Source: Nocardioides sp. S5 (GTDB lineage: Bacteria; Actinomycetota; Actinomycetes; Propionibacteriales; Nocardioidaceae). From it: a stretch of 64,000 nucleotides of DNA. Where the stretch lies: NCBI RefSeq assembly GCF_017310035.1, contig NZ_CP022296.1, positions 4,464,001 to 4,528,000 of the forward strand, read 5' to 3'. The first letter of the stretch is position 1, and each line of letters opens with the position of its first letter. Below, one piece after another: positions 16,891-25,460 of this stretch. Under the pieces are notes generated by a model. It saw only the letters and a program-made list of their open reading frames with translations. It did no database searches and was not told the DNA's origin. Both the position numbers and the translations under genes were made by a program.

Positions 16891-17703
16891 ATGACGGACC
16901 AGGACCGCCTCACCGCCCTCATCGCCGTGTGGTGGGAGGCGACCGACTCCTTCACCCACCTGCTCGAGCACGTCGGCGACGACCAGTGGACGACCCCCAC
17001 CGACCTCCCGGGGTGGGACGTGCACGCGATCGCCGCGCACACCGCGCACCTCGAGGCGCTCCTCGCCGGGCGTCCCCACGACGACGTCGAGGTCGGCGAG
17101 GCGCCGCACGTGCGGGGCATGATGGGGCAGTTCACCGAGCAGGGCGTCCTCGCCCGCCGCGCCCACCCGGCCGACGACCTCATCACCGAGATCCGCGAGT
17201 CCGCGACCGCGCGCCACACGCAGCTGCTGGCCGACCCGCCGACCGACGCCTCGGCGCCGGCCCCGGGGGCCTTCGGCGCGATCGGGTGGACGACGGGCCT
17301 GCTGCTGCGCAACCGCCCGCTCGACGTCTGGATGCACGAGCAGGACGTCCGCCGCGCCCTCGACCTGCCCGGCAACCTCGACTCGGCGCCCGCGCGGCAC
17401 GCGGCCGACTACCTGATGGAGAGCCTGCCCTTCATGGTCGCCAAGCGGGCCGGTGCGCCGGTCGGCAGCGTCGTGCGCCTCGAGGTGGACGGTCACGAAC
17501 CCGTGACCGCCGAGGTCGGCGACGACGGCCGGGGACGGCCCGGGACGGCCGCCGACGCCCCGACCACCACCTTGGCCATGGACCGCGAGACCTTCGTCCT
17601 GCTCGCCGGCGGACGCCGCGCCGCCGCGCCCGGCAGTGTCGGGGTCTCGGGCGACACCGCGCTGGGCGAGCGGGTCCTCGCCTCCATGGCCGTCACCCCG
17701 TGA
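16891..17703 (+). CDS. Mycothiol-dependent maleylpyruvate-isomerase-family protein (DinB fold)
   Basis: The 270-residue protein belongs to the actinobacterial DinB-like family of metal- and mycothiol-dependent enzymes. The N-terminal four-helix bundle contains P-G-W-D-V-H-A-I-A-A-H-T-A-H-L-E and W-M-H-E-Q-D-V-R-R-A-L, which supply the metal-binding histidines. A C-terminal MDMPI-type alpha/beta domain follows (G-S-V-V-R-L-E-V-D-G). The real substrate is unknown; isomerisation of maleylpyruvate is proven for only some members. The start at 16891 fits the leaderless promoter and the family N-terminus. Confidence 0.88.
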   Translation: MTDQDRLTALIAVWWEATDSFTHLLEHVGDDQWTTPTDLPGWDVHAIAAHTAHLEALLAGRPHDDVEVGEAPHVRGMMGQFTEQGVLARRAHPADDLITEIRESATARHTQLLADPPTDASAPAPGAFGAIGWTTGLLLRNRPLDVWMHEQDVRRALDLPGNLDSAPARHAADYLMESLPFMVAKRAGAPVGSVVRLEVDGHEPVTAEVGDDGRGRPGTAADAPTTTLAMDRETFVLLAGGRRAAAPGSVGVSGDTALGERVLASMAVTP

Positions 17704-17753
17704 CGAGGGGCGACCGCCGACGTCGGTGACCGGTGGCCGCACGCCGGTCGGCG

Positions 17754-19244
17754 CTAGGAGCGGTCCTGCACCCGCACCAGCCCGGAGAGCGTGCCGAGCC
17801 ACGCGGTGCCGTCGGGACCGAGGGCGACCTCGGAGTGGTGGCTGCCGGCGAGCAGGCCGGTGCCGGTCCGCACGCCCCACATGCTTCGTCCGGACTGCAG
17901 GTCGAGCGCGGTCAGGTGCCACGCGCTCACCCCTGTCAGCGACGGCCGCTTGGTCCAGGCGTAGGCCAGGCCGTTCGGGCGGCTCACCGTCACGCCCGAG
18001 CTCGGGGAGACCGCGTCGCTGGTCCACCGCACGACGCACCCGTCGTCGACGAGGTCGACGCGTGCCACGCCCGGGTGGCTGGTGAAGCCGAGCAGCGTGC
18101 TGCGCGGGGAGGAGTAGCCGTCGTTGTTGACGACCACGACCCCACGCCCGAGGGGGGCCAGAGGGCTGGCGGTGGCGCTGTCGCCCTCCTCGAAGACGGA
18201 CTGGCGGCACAGGTGGCGACCGTCGTCGCGGGCCACGAACAGCACGCCGAGGCGTGAGTCGGCGCGGTCGGTGATCGCCACGACGCCGCCGTCGAGCAGC
18301 ACCGGCGGCGAGCCGCTCGAGCCGTCGTACTCGCTGCGCCACACGGTCTGGGGGGTGCCGTCCGCCCCGGCCACGAGGCGGTGCAGTGCGGCGTCGGTGA
18401 CGACGTAGGCGCCGGACTCGTCGGTCGCGAGCTGACGGTCCACGTCCTCACCGAGGTCCAACACCCGCACCTGTCCGGTGTCCGCGGCGATGGTGCCGAC
18501 CAGGCCCTTCCTCGACGCCCACCAGATCGTGCCCGTCCAGTCGGGCGCGAGCGCGACGAGGCAGTCGCCGAAGGGGACGTAGGGCTTGAGGTCGGTCGTC
18601 GACACCGTCGACAGGTCGGGCTCGTCCTCCGCCGACCGCGTGCCGACGACCAGCACCCGGCGGTCGCGGGTCGCGACCACGACGCGGTCGCCCGCGTCGA
18701 GGTAGGACGGGTCGTCGTCGCACGCCGCGTCCTCTGGCAGCCCGCGGGTGGCCACCGGTCGCATGGTGTCGGGATCGACGAGGCGCAGGCTCGGACCGGA
18801 GCGCTCGGTGCACCGCGCGAGCAGGAGGCCCGTCGAGGTGGGCTCGAGGCGCGCACAGTGCTGGAGACCGAACCACGCGGTCTCGACCTCGGGCTGGAGG
18901 CCGAGGGGTCCGGGGCGGGACGACCCGGCGACCGCCAGGTGGGGGTTCTGCGGCAGCTCGCCGGGGACCGGCTGCGCGGTCGCCGGGCGTCCGACGTACG
19001 ACGGACCGGCCCAGGCGCCTGGCGCGGGCGGGATCGGCAGCCACCCGTCGGGGACCGCGATCGCGACGCCGACGAGCAGGGCCACCGCCGCGGCCGAGAT
19101 GCCGGCGACCCGGCGGCTGACGCGGGCGCGGTCCTGCACCCACCAGCGCACGCGCGGCACGCAGAGGAGGACCGCGGCGACGACGGGCACGACAGGTCCC
19201 CACCCCAGCCAGAGCAGCAGGAGCGCACCGACCAGCCAGACCAC
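17754..19244 (-). CDS. Membrane-anchored beta-propeller protein of unknown function
   Basis: The 496-residue protein begins with two to three hydrophobic segments (about 1-28 and 48-66). A large outer domain follows with repeated strands of the type V-V-A-T-R-D-R-R-V-L-V-V-G, D-T-G-Q-V-R-V-L-D-L-G and L-D-L-Q-S-G-R-S-M-W-G, typical of PQQ/WD-like propeller blades. Five or six Cys in the propeller could form disulfides. No enzyme motif is seen. TAGAGT lies 6 nt before the GTG start. It is convergent with the mycothiol-dependent enzyme gene. Confidence 0.75.
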   Translation of the reverse strand: MVWLVGALLLLWLGWGPVVPVVAAVLLCVPRVRWWVQDRARVSRRVAGISAAAVALLVGVAIAVPDGWLPIPPAPGAWAGPSYVGRPATAQPVPGELPQNPHLAVAGSSRPGPLGLQPEVETAWFGLQHCARLEPTSTGLLLARCTERSGPSLRLVDPDTMRPVATRGLPEDAACDDDPSYLDAGDRVVVATRDRRVLVVGTRSAEDEPDLSTVSTTDLKPYVPFGDCLVALAPDWTGTIWWASRKGLVGTIAADTGQVRVLDLGEDVDRQLATDESGAYVVTDAALHRLVAGADGTPQTVWRSEYDGSSGSPPVLLDGGVVAITDRADSRLGVLFVARDDGRHLCRQSVFEEGDSATASPLAPLGRGVVVVNNDGYSSPRSTLLGFTSHPGVARVDLVDDGCVVRWTSDAVSPSSGVTVSRPNGLAYAWTKRPSLTGVSAWHLTALDLQSGRSMWGVRTGTGLLAGSHHSEVALGPDGTAWLGTLSGLVRVQDRS

Positions 19245-19250
19245 CGGGCG

Positions 19251-19256
19251 ACTCTA
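19251..19256 (-). promoter_or_regulatory. -10 hexamer TAGAGT (leaderless)
   Basis: TAGAGT ends 6 nt before the GTG start of the propeller protein at 19244. Confidence 0.5.
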
Positions 19257-19344
19257 GGTGAGCGACCCGAGGTCTCCGGGGAGGCGCAGCGCGGCGTACG
19301 CCGATGCGTGGGTCACACGTCGGGCCGATGGCCGGGGCGACGCC

Positions 19345-19590
19345 TCAGTCGACGGCGGCGCGCGGGCGTGGCGCGGTGAGCGTGAGGTCGGCGAAGGCCC
19401 CGGCGCCGTGACGGAGGAACACGCGCGAGCGGCGCGGCAGCGGGACCCGCAGCGGCACGGGCTCGTGCACCGGGACCGCCTCGGCGACCGGCTCCGGCTG
19501 GGACCGGGCCACCAGCGACCCGGTGAACATGTCGAGTGACTTGATGCGTCCCGAGAGGTCTTCCACGTGGCGATCGCGCTCGCGCTTCAT
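19345..19590 (-). CDS. Small hypothetical protein
   Basis: The 81-residue product starts with a charged helix (M-K-R-E-R-D-R-H-V-E-D-L-S-G-R-I-K), continues through a Pro/Val-rich middle and ends with a basic tail. The main support is an excellent ribosome-binding site, AAGGAG seven bases before the ATG. No family is recognised and no membrane segment is visible. Confidence 0.55.
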   Translation of the reverse strand: MKRERDRHVEDLSGRIKSLDMFTGSLVARSQPEPVAEAVPVHEPVPLRVPLPRRSRVFLRHGAGAFADLTLTAPRPRAAVD

Positions 19591-20091
19591 CAGCTGGCTC
19601 CTTCTGCCCCACCCGGCTGGTCCCCCACGGACCGCCTGGTGGGACCAAGGCTAGGAGCGTTCGGGGACGCCGTTCACGACTAGGAGGAGCCTTGGCGAAG
19701 TCTTCGAGAGACGGTCCAGACAGGTCCGGGATCGTGTCAAGAGATCGGGTCCTGGACCACGACCTGACCCTGACCGTCGACGAGCACCACGGACCGGACG
19801 GCGGCCCCCCAGCCGCCGCCCGGTCGCGAGTCAGCGTCCGGGCGGGCTCCCCGTGGTCGCCCGGTCCCCCGCGGCGCGAGGCCTCGGCAGGACCGGCTGT
19901 GCGGCCTCGGCTCGTCCGTCGTACGCCGTCTCCCCCACAGCACCGATGCGAATCATCGGACCGCTCCCCTGGTCGTGCTCATCTCGATGCCCATCTCTCC
20001 CCGTGCTTCCCTGATGTCTACAAGGATGCTCCCGGGGCGCTCCTGATACATCCGTGCCAGCACGAAGGTCCAGACCACCGGGGGACGGGGG
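19591..20091. other. Intergenic stretch of 501 bp, no convincing gene
   Basis: The interval holds the leader of the 81-residue gene, including an imperfect palindrome at 19619-19646 (GGTCCC-CCA with TGG-TGGGACC) that could be an operator or hairpin. A purine-rich AGGAGGAGCC stands before a TTG at 19692, but the frame behind it runs antisense into the desaturase gene and looks non-coding. Codon-position GC bias is weak across the rest. I see nothing else. Confidence 0.5.
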
Positions 20092-21324
20092 TCAGGCGGC
20101 CGCGCGGGCCTCACTCTCGAGCTTGCGGCCCAGCAGGCGGCGCGTACGCCGGTCACCGGTGGCCATCTTGTAGAGGATGCCGAGCTGCTGCGGGGCGTTC
20201 TTGGCGTTCGTCGTCTTGAGCCAGCCGTTGGGCAGCGAGAGCCGCACGACCTTGTGCCAGGCCGAGTAGACCTGCTGCGGCATAGGACGCGCGCAGTAGG
20301 TGAGCTCGTACTTGTCGAACAGCGCCTGCACCTTCGGGGCGATCTCGGCGTAGCGGTTGGACGGCAGGTCCGGGAAGAGGTGGTGCTCGATCTGGTGCGA
20401 CAGGTTGCCGGTCATGATGTGCAGGGCCTTCGACCCGGAGATGTTGGCGCTGCCCAGCATCTGGCGGACGTACCACTCACCCTTGGTCTCGCCGTCGATC
20501 GAGCGCTTCTCGAAGGTCTCGACACCCTCGGGGAAGTGGCCGCAGAGGATGACCGAGTTGGACCACAGGTTGCGCACGATGTTGGCGGTGAAGTTGGCCG
20601 CGAGCGTCGGCAGGAAGGAGCCGGTCGGGATCGACAGGACCGGGTGGACGACGTAGTCCTTGGTGGCCTGCTTGCGGATCTTGCCCAGCACCTGCTTGGC
20701 ACGACGGCGGAAGTCGGGGTCCTTGGTCTGCTTCTTGGCGATGACCGAGCCGAGCTCGAGGTCGTAGGCCGCGATGCCGTACTCGAAGAAGACCGCGTTG
20801 ATGAAGCAGAACACCGGCTGGGCGAGCGAGGCCGGCGTCCACGGCTGGTCCTCGTCCACGCGCATGATGCCGTAGCCGAGGTCGTTGTCCTTGCCGATGA
20901 CGTTGGTGTAGGTGTGGTGCAGCTCGTTGTGGCTGTGCTTCCACTGCTCGGCCGGCGAGGCCATGTCCCACTCCCACGTGCTGGAGTGGATCTTCGGGTC
21001 GCGCATCCAGTCCCACTGGCCGTGGAGGATGTTGTGGCCGATCTCCATGTTGTCCAGGATCTTCGAGACGCTCAGACCGAGGGTGCCGAGGACCCAGGCC
21101 GGCGGGAACGCGCTGAACAGCAGCACCGCGCGCGAGCCGAGCTCGATCTTGCGCTGGGTGTCGATGACCCGGCGGATGTACGCCGCGTCGGCGGCACCGC
21201 GGCTGTCGAGGACGTCCTGGCGGATGGCGTCGAGCTCGATGCCGATCTGCTCGATGTCGGCCTCGGTGAGGTGGGCGATCGGGTTGTCCTGTCCGAGGAC
21301 GGACTTCTTCTGGATCGTGGTCAT
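20092..21324 (-). CDS. Membrane fatty-acyl desaturase (DesA3-like)
   Basis: The 410-residue di-iron desaturase has the three histidine clusters of the acyl-CoA/acyl-lipid class: H-N-I-L-H (97-101), H-S-H-N-E-L-H-H (130-137) and H-Q-I-E-H-H (310-315). Hydrophobic segments lie near 65-90 and 160-195. It most resembles the mycobacterial stearoyl-CoA delta-9 desaturase DesA3, which works with a dedicated reductase; here the reductase gene lies 84 bp upstream on the same strand. The ATG at 21324 is chosen because conserved sequence starts there. A dispersed repeat (21347-21381) fills part of the gap between the two genes. Confidence 0.93.
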   Translation of the reverse strand: MTTIQKKSVLGQDNPIAHLTEADIEQIGIELDAIRQDVLDSRGAADAAYIRRVIDTQRKIELGSRAVLLFSAFPPAWVLGTLGLSVSKILDNMEIGHNILHGQWDWMRDPKIHSSTWEWDMASPAEQWKHSHNELHHTYTNVIGKDNDLGYGIMRVDEDQPWTPASLAQPVFCFINAVFFEYGIAAYDLELGSVIAKKQTKDPDFRRRAKQVLGKIRKQATKDYVVHPVLSIPTGSFLPTLAANFTANIVRNLWSNSVILCGHFPEGVETFEKRSIDGETKGEWYVRQMLGSANISGSKALHIMTGNLSHQIEHHLFPDLPSNRYAEIAPKVQALFDKYELTYCARPMPQQVYSAWHKVVRLSLPNGWLKTTNAKNAPQQLGILYKMATGDRRTRRLLGRKLESEARAAA

Positions 21325-21346
21325 GTCGGGGGTGTCCTTCCGTGGA

Positions 21347-21381
21347 TCGGTGGTTGAGGTGCGAGCGGAGCGAGCCTCGAA
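21347..21381. repeat. Dispersed repeat, TTCGAGGCTCGC class, copy 2 (inverted)
   Basis: Its reverse complement reads TTCGAGGCTCGC through CTCGCACCTCA to CCACCGA, matching 7672-7706 with about three substitutions. It sits inside the reductase-desaturase operon, in the 84-bp gap between the genes. Confidence 0.7.
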
Positions 21382-21407
21382 ACCACGCGGTGCGGGGGTG
21401 GGGTCGG

Positions 21408-22538
21408 TCAGTGGTCGATGTGGCAGGGGCCGGCGGCGGCGTTGATGCAGGTCTGCACCTTGATGTCGCCGGTCTCGCCGGGCACGGCGGTGGTGATCGC
21501 GCCGTTGCGCAGGTCGCGGACGCTGCCCTCGCGCAGGGGGATGACGCAGCCCATGCAGATGCCCATCCGGCAGCCGCTCGGCATGAGCATCCCGGCCTCC
21601 TCCGCGGCGTCGAGGATCGGCGTCGCGCCGTCGAGGTCGAGGGTGGTGCCGGAGGCGAAGGTGACGGTGCCGCCGTCGCCGGGCTCGACGCGGGCGGTGC
21701 GGAACTGCTCGGTGGTCAGGGTGAGGCCGGCGGCCTCGTGGTGGGCGCCGAGGGCGTCGAGCAGTCCGGCGGGGCCGCACGCGAGCGTCGTGCGCTCGGC
21801 GAGGTCGGGCACCAGGGCGGCGAGGTCGTCGACGTCGAGCACGCCGTGCTCGTCGTCGTACCTCGCGACGAGACGGATCGCGCCGGCGGCGTCGAGCGCC
21901 TCGAGGTCGCGGATGAAGATCGAGTGGGGGTGGCTCGGCGCGACGTGCACGACCACGATGTCGTGCTCGGCACTGCGGGCCGGGCGCAGCACGCCCTCGT
22001 CGGTGCTGGGGAAGAGGTTGCGCAGCATCCCGATGACGGGCGTGATGCCCGACCCCGCGGTCACCATCAGGAACTTGCCGCCCTCGGGGGGCAGCACGAA
22101 CTCGCCGGCGGCCTGCTCGAGGTGGACGAGCGTGCCGGGCCGGGCCTGGTGGACGAGGTGGTTGCTGACGAGGCCGTCCGGCACCGCCTTGACGGTGATG
22201 GAGATGCGGCCGTCGGGGCGCGGGCCGTGGGTGAGCGAGTAGGCCCGCCACTGGCGTACGCCGTCGATGTCGATGCCGATGCGGAGGTACTGGCCGGGCA
22301 CGTGGCCGGCCCAGTCGGCGCCGGGGCGGATCACGATCGTGGCCGCGTCGGCGGTCTCGGGCTCGACGGACTCGATGCGGCCGCGGAGGTCGGCACCCGG
22401 GCGCAGCGGCGCGAACAGGTCCATGAAGTCGGCGGGCAGGTAGGGCGTGGTGGCGGCCTCGGCGACGCGAACGAGGCGGTCGCCGACCGTCTTCGTCAGT
22501 CGCCGTCCGCGCACCGGGGGCTCGAGAGTCGTGCTCAT
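21408..22538 (-). CDS. Ferredoxin reductase with C-terminal [2Fe-2S] domain, partner of the desaturase
   Basis: The 376-residue electron-transfer protein has an FAD-binding beta-barrel (R-A-Y-S-L-T near residue 135), an NAD(P)-binding domain (T-A-G-S-G-I-T-P-V-I-G-M-L-R) and a plant-type ferredoxin domain with ligands C323-x4-C328-x2-C331-x32-C364. It would pass electrons from NAD(P)H to the di-iron desaturase encoded next, like the mycobacterial Rv3230c-DesA3 pair. The start at 22538 is the last ATG before conserved sequence. It diverges from a PucR-type regulator gene, and the 103-bp space between holds a palindromic operator candidate. Confidence 0.92.
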   Translation of the reverse strand: MSTTLEPPVRGRRLTKTVGDRLVRVAEAATTPYLPADFMDLFAPLRPGADLRGRIESVEPETADAATIVIRPGADWAGHVPGQYLRIGIDIDGVRQWRAYSLTHGPRPDGRISITVKAVPDGLVSNHLVHQARPGTLVHLEQAAGEFVLPPEGGKFLMVTAGSGITPVIGMLRNLFPSTDEGVLRPARSAEHDIVVVHVAPSHPHSIFIRDLEALDAAGAIRLVARYDDEHGVLDVDDLAALVPDLAERTTLACGPAGLLDALGAHHEAAGLTLTTEQFRTARVEPGDGGTVTFASGTTLDLDGATPILDAAEEAGMLMPSGCRMGICMGCVIPLREGSVRDLRNGAITTAVPGETGDIKVQTCINAAAGPCHIDH

Positions 22539-22597
22539 GTCATCAAATGTCGCTGATCCCGGCCGCGACTTCCTGCCTCGGGCACGTGAATCGGGGC

Positions 22598-22622
22598 TAG
22601 ACTCTTGTTCTCTGCGAACAAG
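22598..22622 (+). promoter_or_regulatory. -10 hexamer and adjacent perfect inverted repeat (operator candidate)
   Basis: TAGACT (22598-22603) is followed at once by CTTGTTC-TCTGC-GAACAAG (22604-22622), a 7-bp perfect inverted repeat with a 5-bp spacer covering the expected transcription start. It lies between the divergent reductase and regulator genes, so the regulator probably binds here and controls itself and the desaturase system. Binding is inference. Confidence 0.6.
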
Positions 22623-22641
22623 AATGACCTCAGGAGTCCCG

Positions 22642-23823
22642 ATGGCATCACGCTCTGTGCGCCCGGCCACACAAATGCACACCGTCGTCGGCCTCGACCC
22701 CCAGGTCGCCGACGCCCTGCGCTCGCGACTGGCCGAGGTCGCGGACCGCGCCGTGCTGACCATCATCGACGAGGTGCCGAGCTATGCCGGGTCGCTGAGC
22801 GGCCGGATGGGCGAGGTGATCCGCAACGCCGTCCAGCTCGCCCTCGGGGGCTTCCTCACCCTGGCGACCCGCCAGGACGCCGACGCCCCGAAGGCGCCGG
22901 CGATCGAGGGCGCCTACCAGCTCGGGCGCGGCGAGGCGCGCAGCGGGCGTACGGTCGAGGCGCTGCTCGCGGCCTACCGCGTCGGGGCGCGGGTGTCGTG
23001 GCGCGACATGGCGGACGCTGCCGTGGCCGCGGGCATCGACCCCGGCCAGCTCGCCCGCTTCGCCGAGCTGGTCTTCGCCTACATCGACGAGCTCTCCGCC
23101 GCCTCCGTCGCCGGGCACACCGACGAGCTGGAGAGCAGCGGGCGCGTGCGCCAGCGCAACCTCGAGCGCCTGGCCCGGGCGCTGCTCACGGGCGCTCCGG
23201 CCGACGCCGTCAACGCCGCCGCCGAGCGCGCCGACTGGGAGCCGCCGGCCACCCTGACCGCCGTCGTGCTGCCGGAGTCGCAGGTCTCGGCCGCGCTGAC
23301 CGCCCTCGACTCCCGCACCCTCCAGCCCACCGACGACGTGCCGGGCCCGCCCGAGGGTCACGCCTCGCTCCTGGTCCCCGGCACCGGGTCGGCCGGTGCG
23401 CGGCCCGCGCTCCTGCGCGCCCTGCAGGGCACCGACGCGGTCGTCGGTCCGGGCGCCCCCTGGCTCGAGGCCGCCGCGTCCCACCGCCGGGCACTGCGGT
23501 GCGCGGCGCTGGGCCTGGAGGGACTGGTCGACGCCGACGAGCACCTCGCCGCGCTCCTGCTCGGCGCCGACCCCGAGGCCCGTGCCGACCTGCGCGCGCG
23601 GGTCCTCGCGCCGCTCGCCGACCTGCGGCCCTCGACGGCCGAGAAGCTCACCGACACGCTCCGCAGCTGGCTGCTCCACCACGGGCGCCGCGACGCCGTG
23701 GCCGAGGAGCTCTTCGTCCACGCCCAGACCGTCCGCTACCGCGTGGGGCAGCTGCGGGAGGTGTACGGCGACCGGCTCGAGGACCCGGCCTTCGTGCTCG
23801 ACGCGACGCTGGCGCTGGCCTGA
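22642..23823 (+). CDS. PucR/CdaR-type transcriptional regulator
   Basis: The 393-residue protein has an N-terminal helical RsbR/PucR-like sensory region (about 15-175), a middle GGDEF-like degenerate domain, and a C-terminal PucR helix-turn-helix (D-T-L-R-S-W-L-L-H-H-G-R-R through Q-T-V-R-Y-R-V-G-Q-L-R). The ATG at 22642 has AGGAG six bases upstream. It is divergent from the desaturase-reductase operon; regulators of this type next to desaturase genes are common in actinobacteria, so control of membrane-lipid unsaturation is a reasonable inference. Confidence 0.88.
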   Translation: MASRSVRPATQMHTVVGLDPQVADALRSRLAEVADRAVLTIIDEVPSYAGSLSGRMGEVIRNAVQLALGGFLTLATRQDADAPKAPAIEGAYQLGRGEARSGRTVEALLAAYRVGARVSWRDMADAAVAAGIDPGQLARFAELVFAYIDELSAASVAGHTDELESSGRVRQRNLERLARALLTGAPADAVNAAAERADWEPPATLTAVVLPESQVSAALTALDSRTLQPTDDVPGPPEGHASLLVPGTGSAGARPALLRALQGTDAVVGPGAPWLEAAASHRRALRCAALGLEGLVDADEHLAALLLGADPEARADLRARVLAPLADLRPSTAEKLTDTLRSWLLHHGRRDAVAEELFVHAQTVRYRVGQLREVYGDRLEDPAFVLDATLALA

Positions 23824-23876
23824 GCCGGACCCCTCAGTCCCGCGCTTGCCGACCGCCACGCCCATGCAACGCCGGG

Positions 23877-25388
23877 TTACAGCGGGGTCGGGCCCGACAC
23901 CTCGCGCTCGTACGCCGGCTCGCCCGCCACCCAGGTCACGACGACCCGGTCGGCGAAGGTCCGCAGCCGCGCGGCGTGGTTCTCGTCGGAGTCGCCGTCG
24001 AGCGGGTCGGCGTCGAGCAGCACCAGGTCGGCCGGGTGGCCGGGCGCCACTGTGCCCCAGCCGTCGGTGGAGGCGGCGAGCGCCTCGCGGGCGGTGATCG
24101 CCTGCTCGGGGTGCCAGGGCTCGCGCTCGTCGGCGGAGCGGTGGATGGCGGCGGCGATGGCCAGCCACGGGTCGAGCGGCGAGACCGGGGCGTCGGAGCC
24201 GAGCACCACGTCGACGCCGTCGTCGAACATCCAGCGCAGCGGGAAGCACCGCTCCGCTCGACCGCGCCACAGCCGCTCGGCGACGTCACGGTCGTCGAGG
24301 AGGTGGGCGGGCTGCACGCTGGCGCGCACCCCCAGCGCGGCCATGCGGCGTACGTCGTCGCGGGTGGTGAGCTGGACGTGCTCGATGCCGCCGCGGGCAC
24401 CGGTCTCCTCGAACGCCGCAAGGGCATCGGCCACGGCGCGGTCGCCGATGGCGTGCACCGCGACGTCGAGCCCGCCGGCCGCGGCGCGGGCGAGCAGGGC
24501 GCGCAGCTCCTCGGGGGTCTGGTTGGGCTGGCCCTCCTCGGCGCCGGGCACGGCCTTCTCGGCGTAGGGCTCGCAGCACCAGGCGGAGCGGGTGTTGAGC
24601 GAGCCGTCGCTGATGATCTTCAGCGGCCCCATGGTCAGCCGCGGGTCGCCGTCGAGCGGGTCGCCCGAGCGCAGCCCGCGCGACAGCACGTCGTCGAGGC
24701 CGTCGGCGTAGCAGGCGTGGCGGATCCGGATCAGGTCCGCACCCTCGGACCAGCGCTCGACCCAGTCTGCGACCCCGCCGCTGAACTCGAGGTCCACCAG
24801 GCCCACCACGCCCTGCGCGGCGGCGGCCTCCATCGAGCGGCGGTAGGCCTCCGGTCCGGTGCCGTCGGTGCCGAGAACCGTGGCGAGCCGGCCGTAGGCC
24901 ATGAACCACTCGGCCTCGCTCACCACGCTGTCGCGGGTGGGCAGGGCGAGCATGTGCAGCGCGGTCGTGTTGAGCCAGCCGTGGTGGCCGTCGCCGGCGA
25001 TCAGCACGATCGGCTGGTCGGTGTCGACGGCGTCGAGGTCGGACACCGCCGGGTTGTCGGGCCAGGCCGTGGGCCGGTGCCCCCAGCCGATCACGGGCAG
25101 GTCGGGCCACTGCTCGAGGCGTTCGCGCACCAGCGCCACCGCCTCCGCGCTCGAGCGCGCCGGAGCGAGGTCGAGCCGCGCCGAGGCGAGGGTCCACTGG
25201 CCGAGGTGCACGTGCTGGTCCCACAGCCCGGGCGCCAGCCAGCGCCCGCGCCCGTCGTACGTCCAGCCCCCGAGGTCGGCCAGCCCGGGGCCGACCTCGA
25301 CCACGCGCCCACCGTCCAGGCGTACGTCGACGGGGTCGGGGGAGGCGGGCTCGGTGACCGCGACGAGGCGGACGTTGCGGATCAGCAT
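23877..25388 (-). CDS. Amidohydrolase (YtcJ-like, Amidohydro_3)
   Basis: The 503-residue metal-dependent hydrolase shows the amidohydrolase start W-D-Q-H-V-H-L-G (His59, His61), downstream metal His in A-V-H-A-I-G-D-R-A and I-E-H-V-Q-L, and the late catalytic Asp in L-G-S-D-A-P-V-S-P. Length and layout match the YtcJ family, whose substrates are mostly undefined. The ATG at 25388 is chosen because the beta-sandwich start I-R-N-V-R-L-V-A begins there and TACCGT lies 7 nt upstream. The gene is divergent from the anchored-protein pair. Confidence 0.9.
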   Translation of the reverse strand: MLIRNVRLVAVTEPASPDPVDVRLDGGRVVEVGPGLADLGGWTYDGRGRWLAPGLWDQHVHLGQWTLASARLDLAPARSSAEAVALVRERLEQWPDLPVIGWGHRPTAWPDNPAVSDLDAVDTDQPIVLIAGDGHHGWLNTTALHMLALPTRDSVVSEAEWFMAYGRLATVLGTDGTGPEAYRRSMEAAAAQGVVGLVDLEFSGGVADWVERWSEGADLIRIRHACYADGLDDVLSRGLRSGDPLDGDPRLTMGPLKIISDGSLNTRSAWCCEPYAEKAVPGAEEGQPNQTPEELRALLARAAAGGLDVAVHAIGDRAVADALAAFEETGARGGIEHVQLTTRDDVRRMAALGVRASVQPAHLLDDRDVAERLWRGRAERCFPLRWMFDDGVDVVLGSDAPVSPLDPWLAIAAAIHRSADEREPWHPEQAITAREALAASTDGWGTVAPGHPADLVLLDADPLDGDSDENHAARLRTFADRVVVTWVAGEPAYEREVSGPTPL

Positions 25389-25395
25389 GGGCACC

Positions 25396-25401
25396 ACGGT
25401 A
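25396..25401 (-). promoter_or_regulatory. -10 hexamer TACCGT (leaderless)
   Basis: TACCGT ends 7 nt before the ATG of the amidohydrolase. Confidence 0.45.
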
Positions 25402-25448
25402 GGAGGCCCCGGGCCACCGTGCGGACCGCCCCTCCCACGGCGGACGGC

Positions 25449-25454
25449 TAGATT
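25449..25454 (+). promoter_or_regulatory. -10 hexamer TAGATT (leaderless)
   Basis: TAGATT ends 6 nt before the ATG at 25461. No ribosome-binding site lies between. Confidence 0.55.
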
Positions 25455-25460
25455 GGTCGT

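Noticed and set aside
19692-20219. Open frame with a good AGGAGGAG before TTG
   Set aside because: It runs antisense into the conserved desaturase gene, has no coherent codon-position bias and no recognisable protein pattern.
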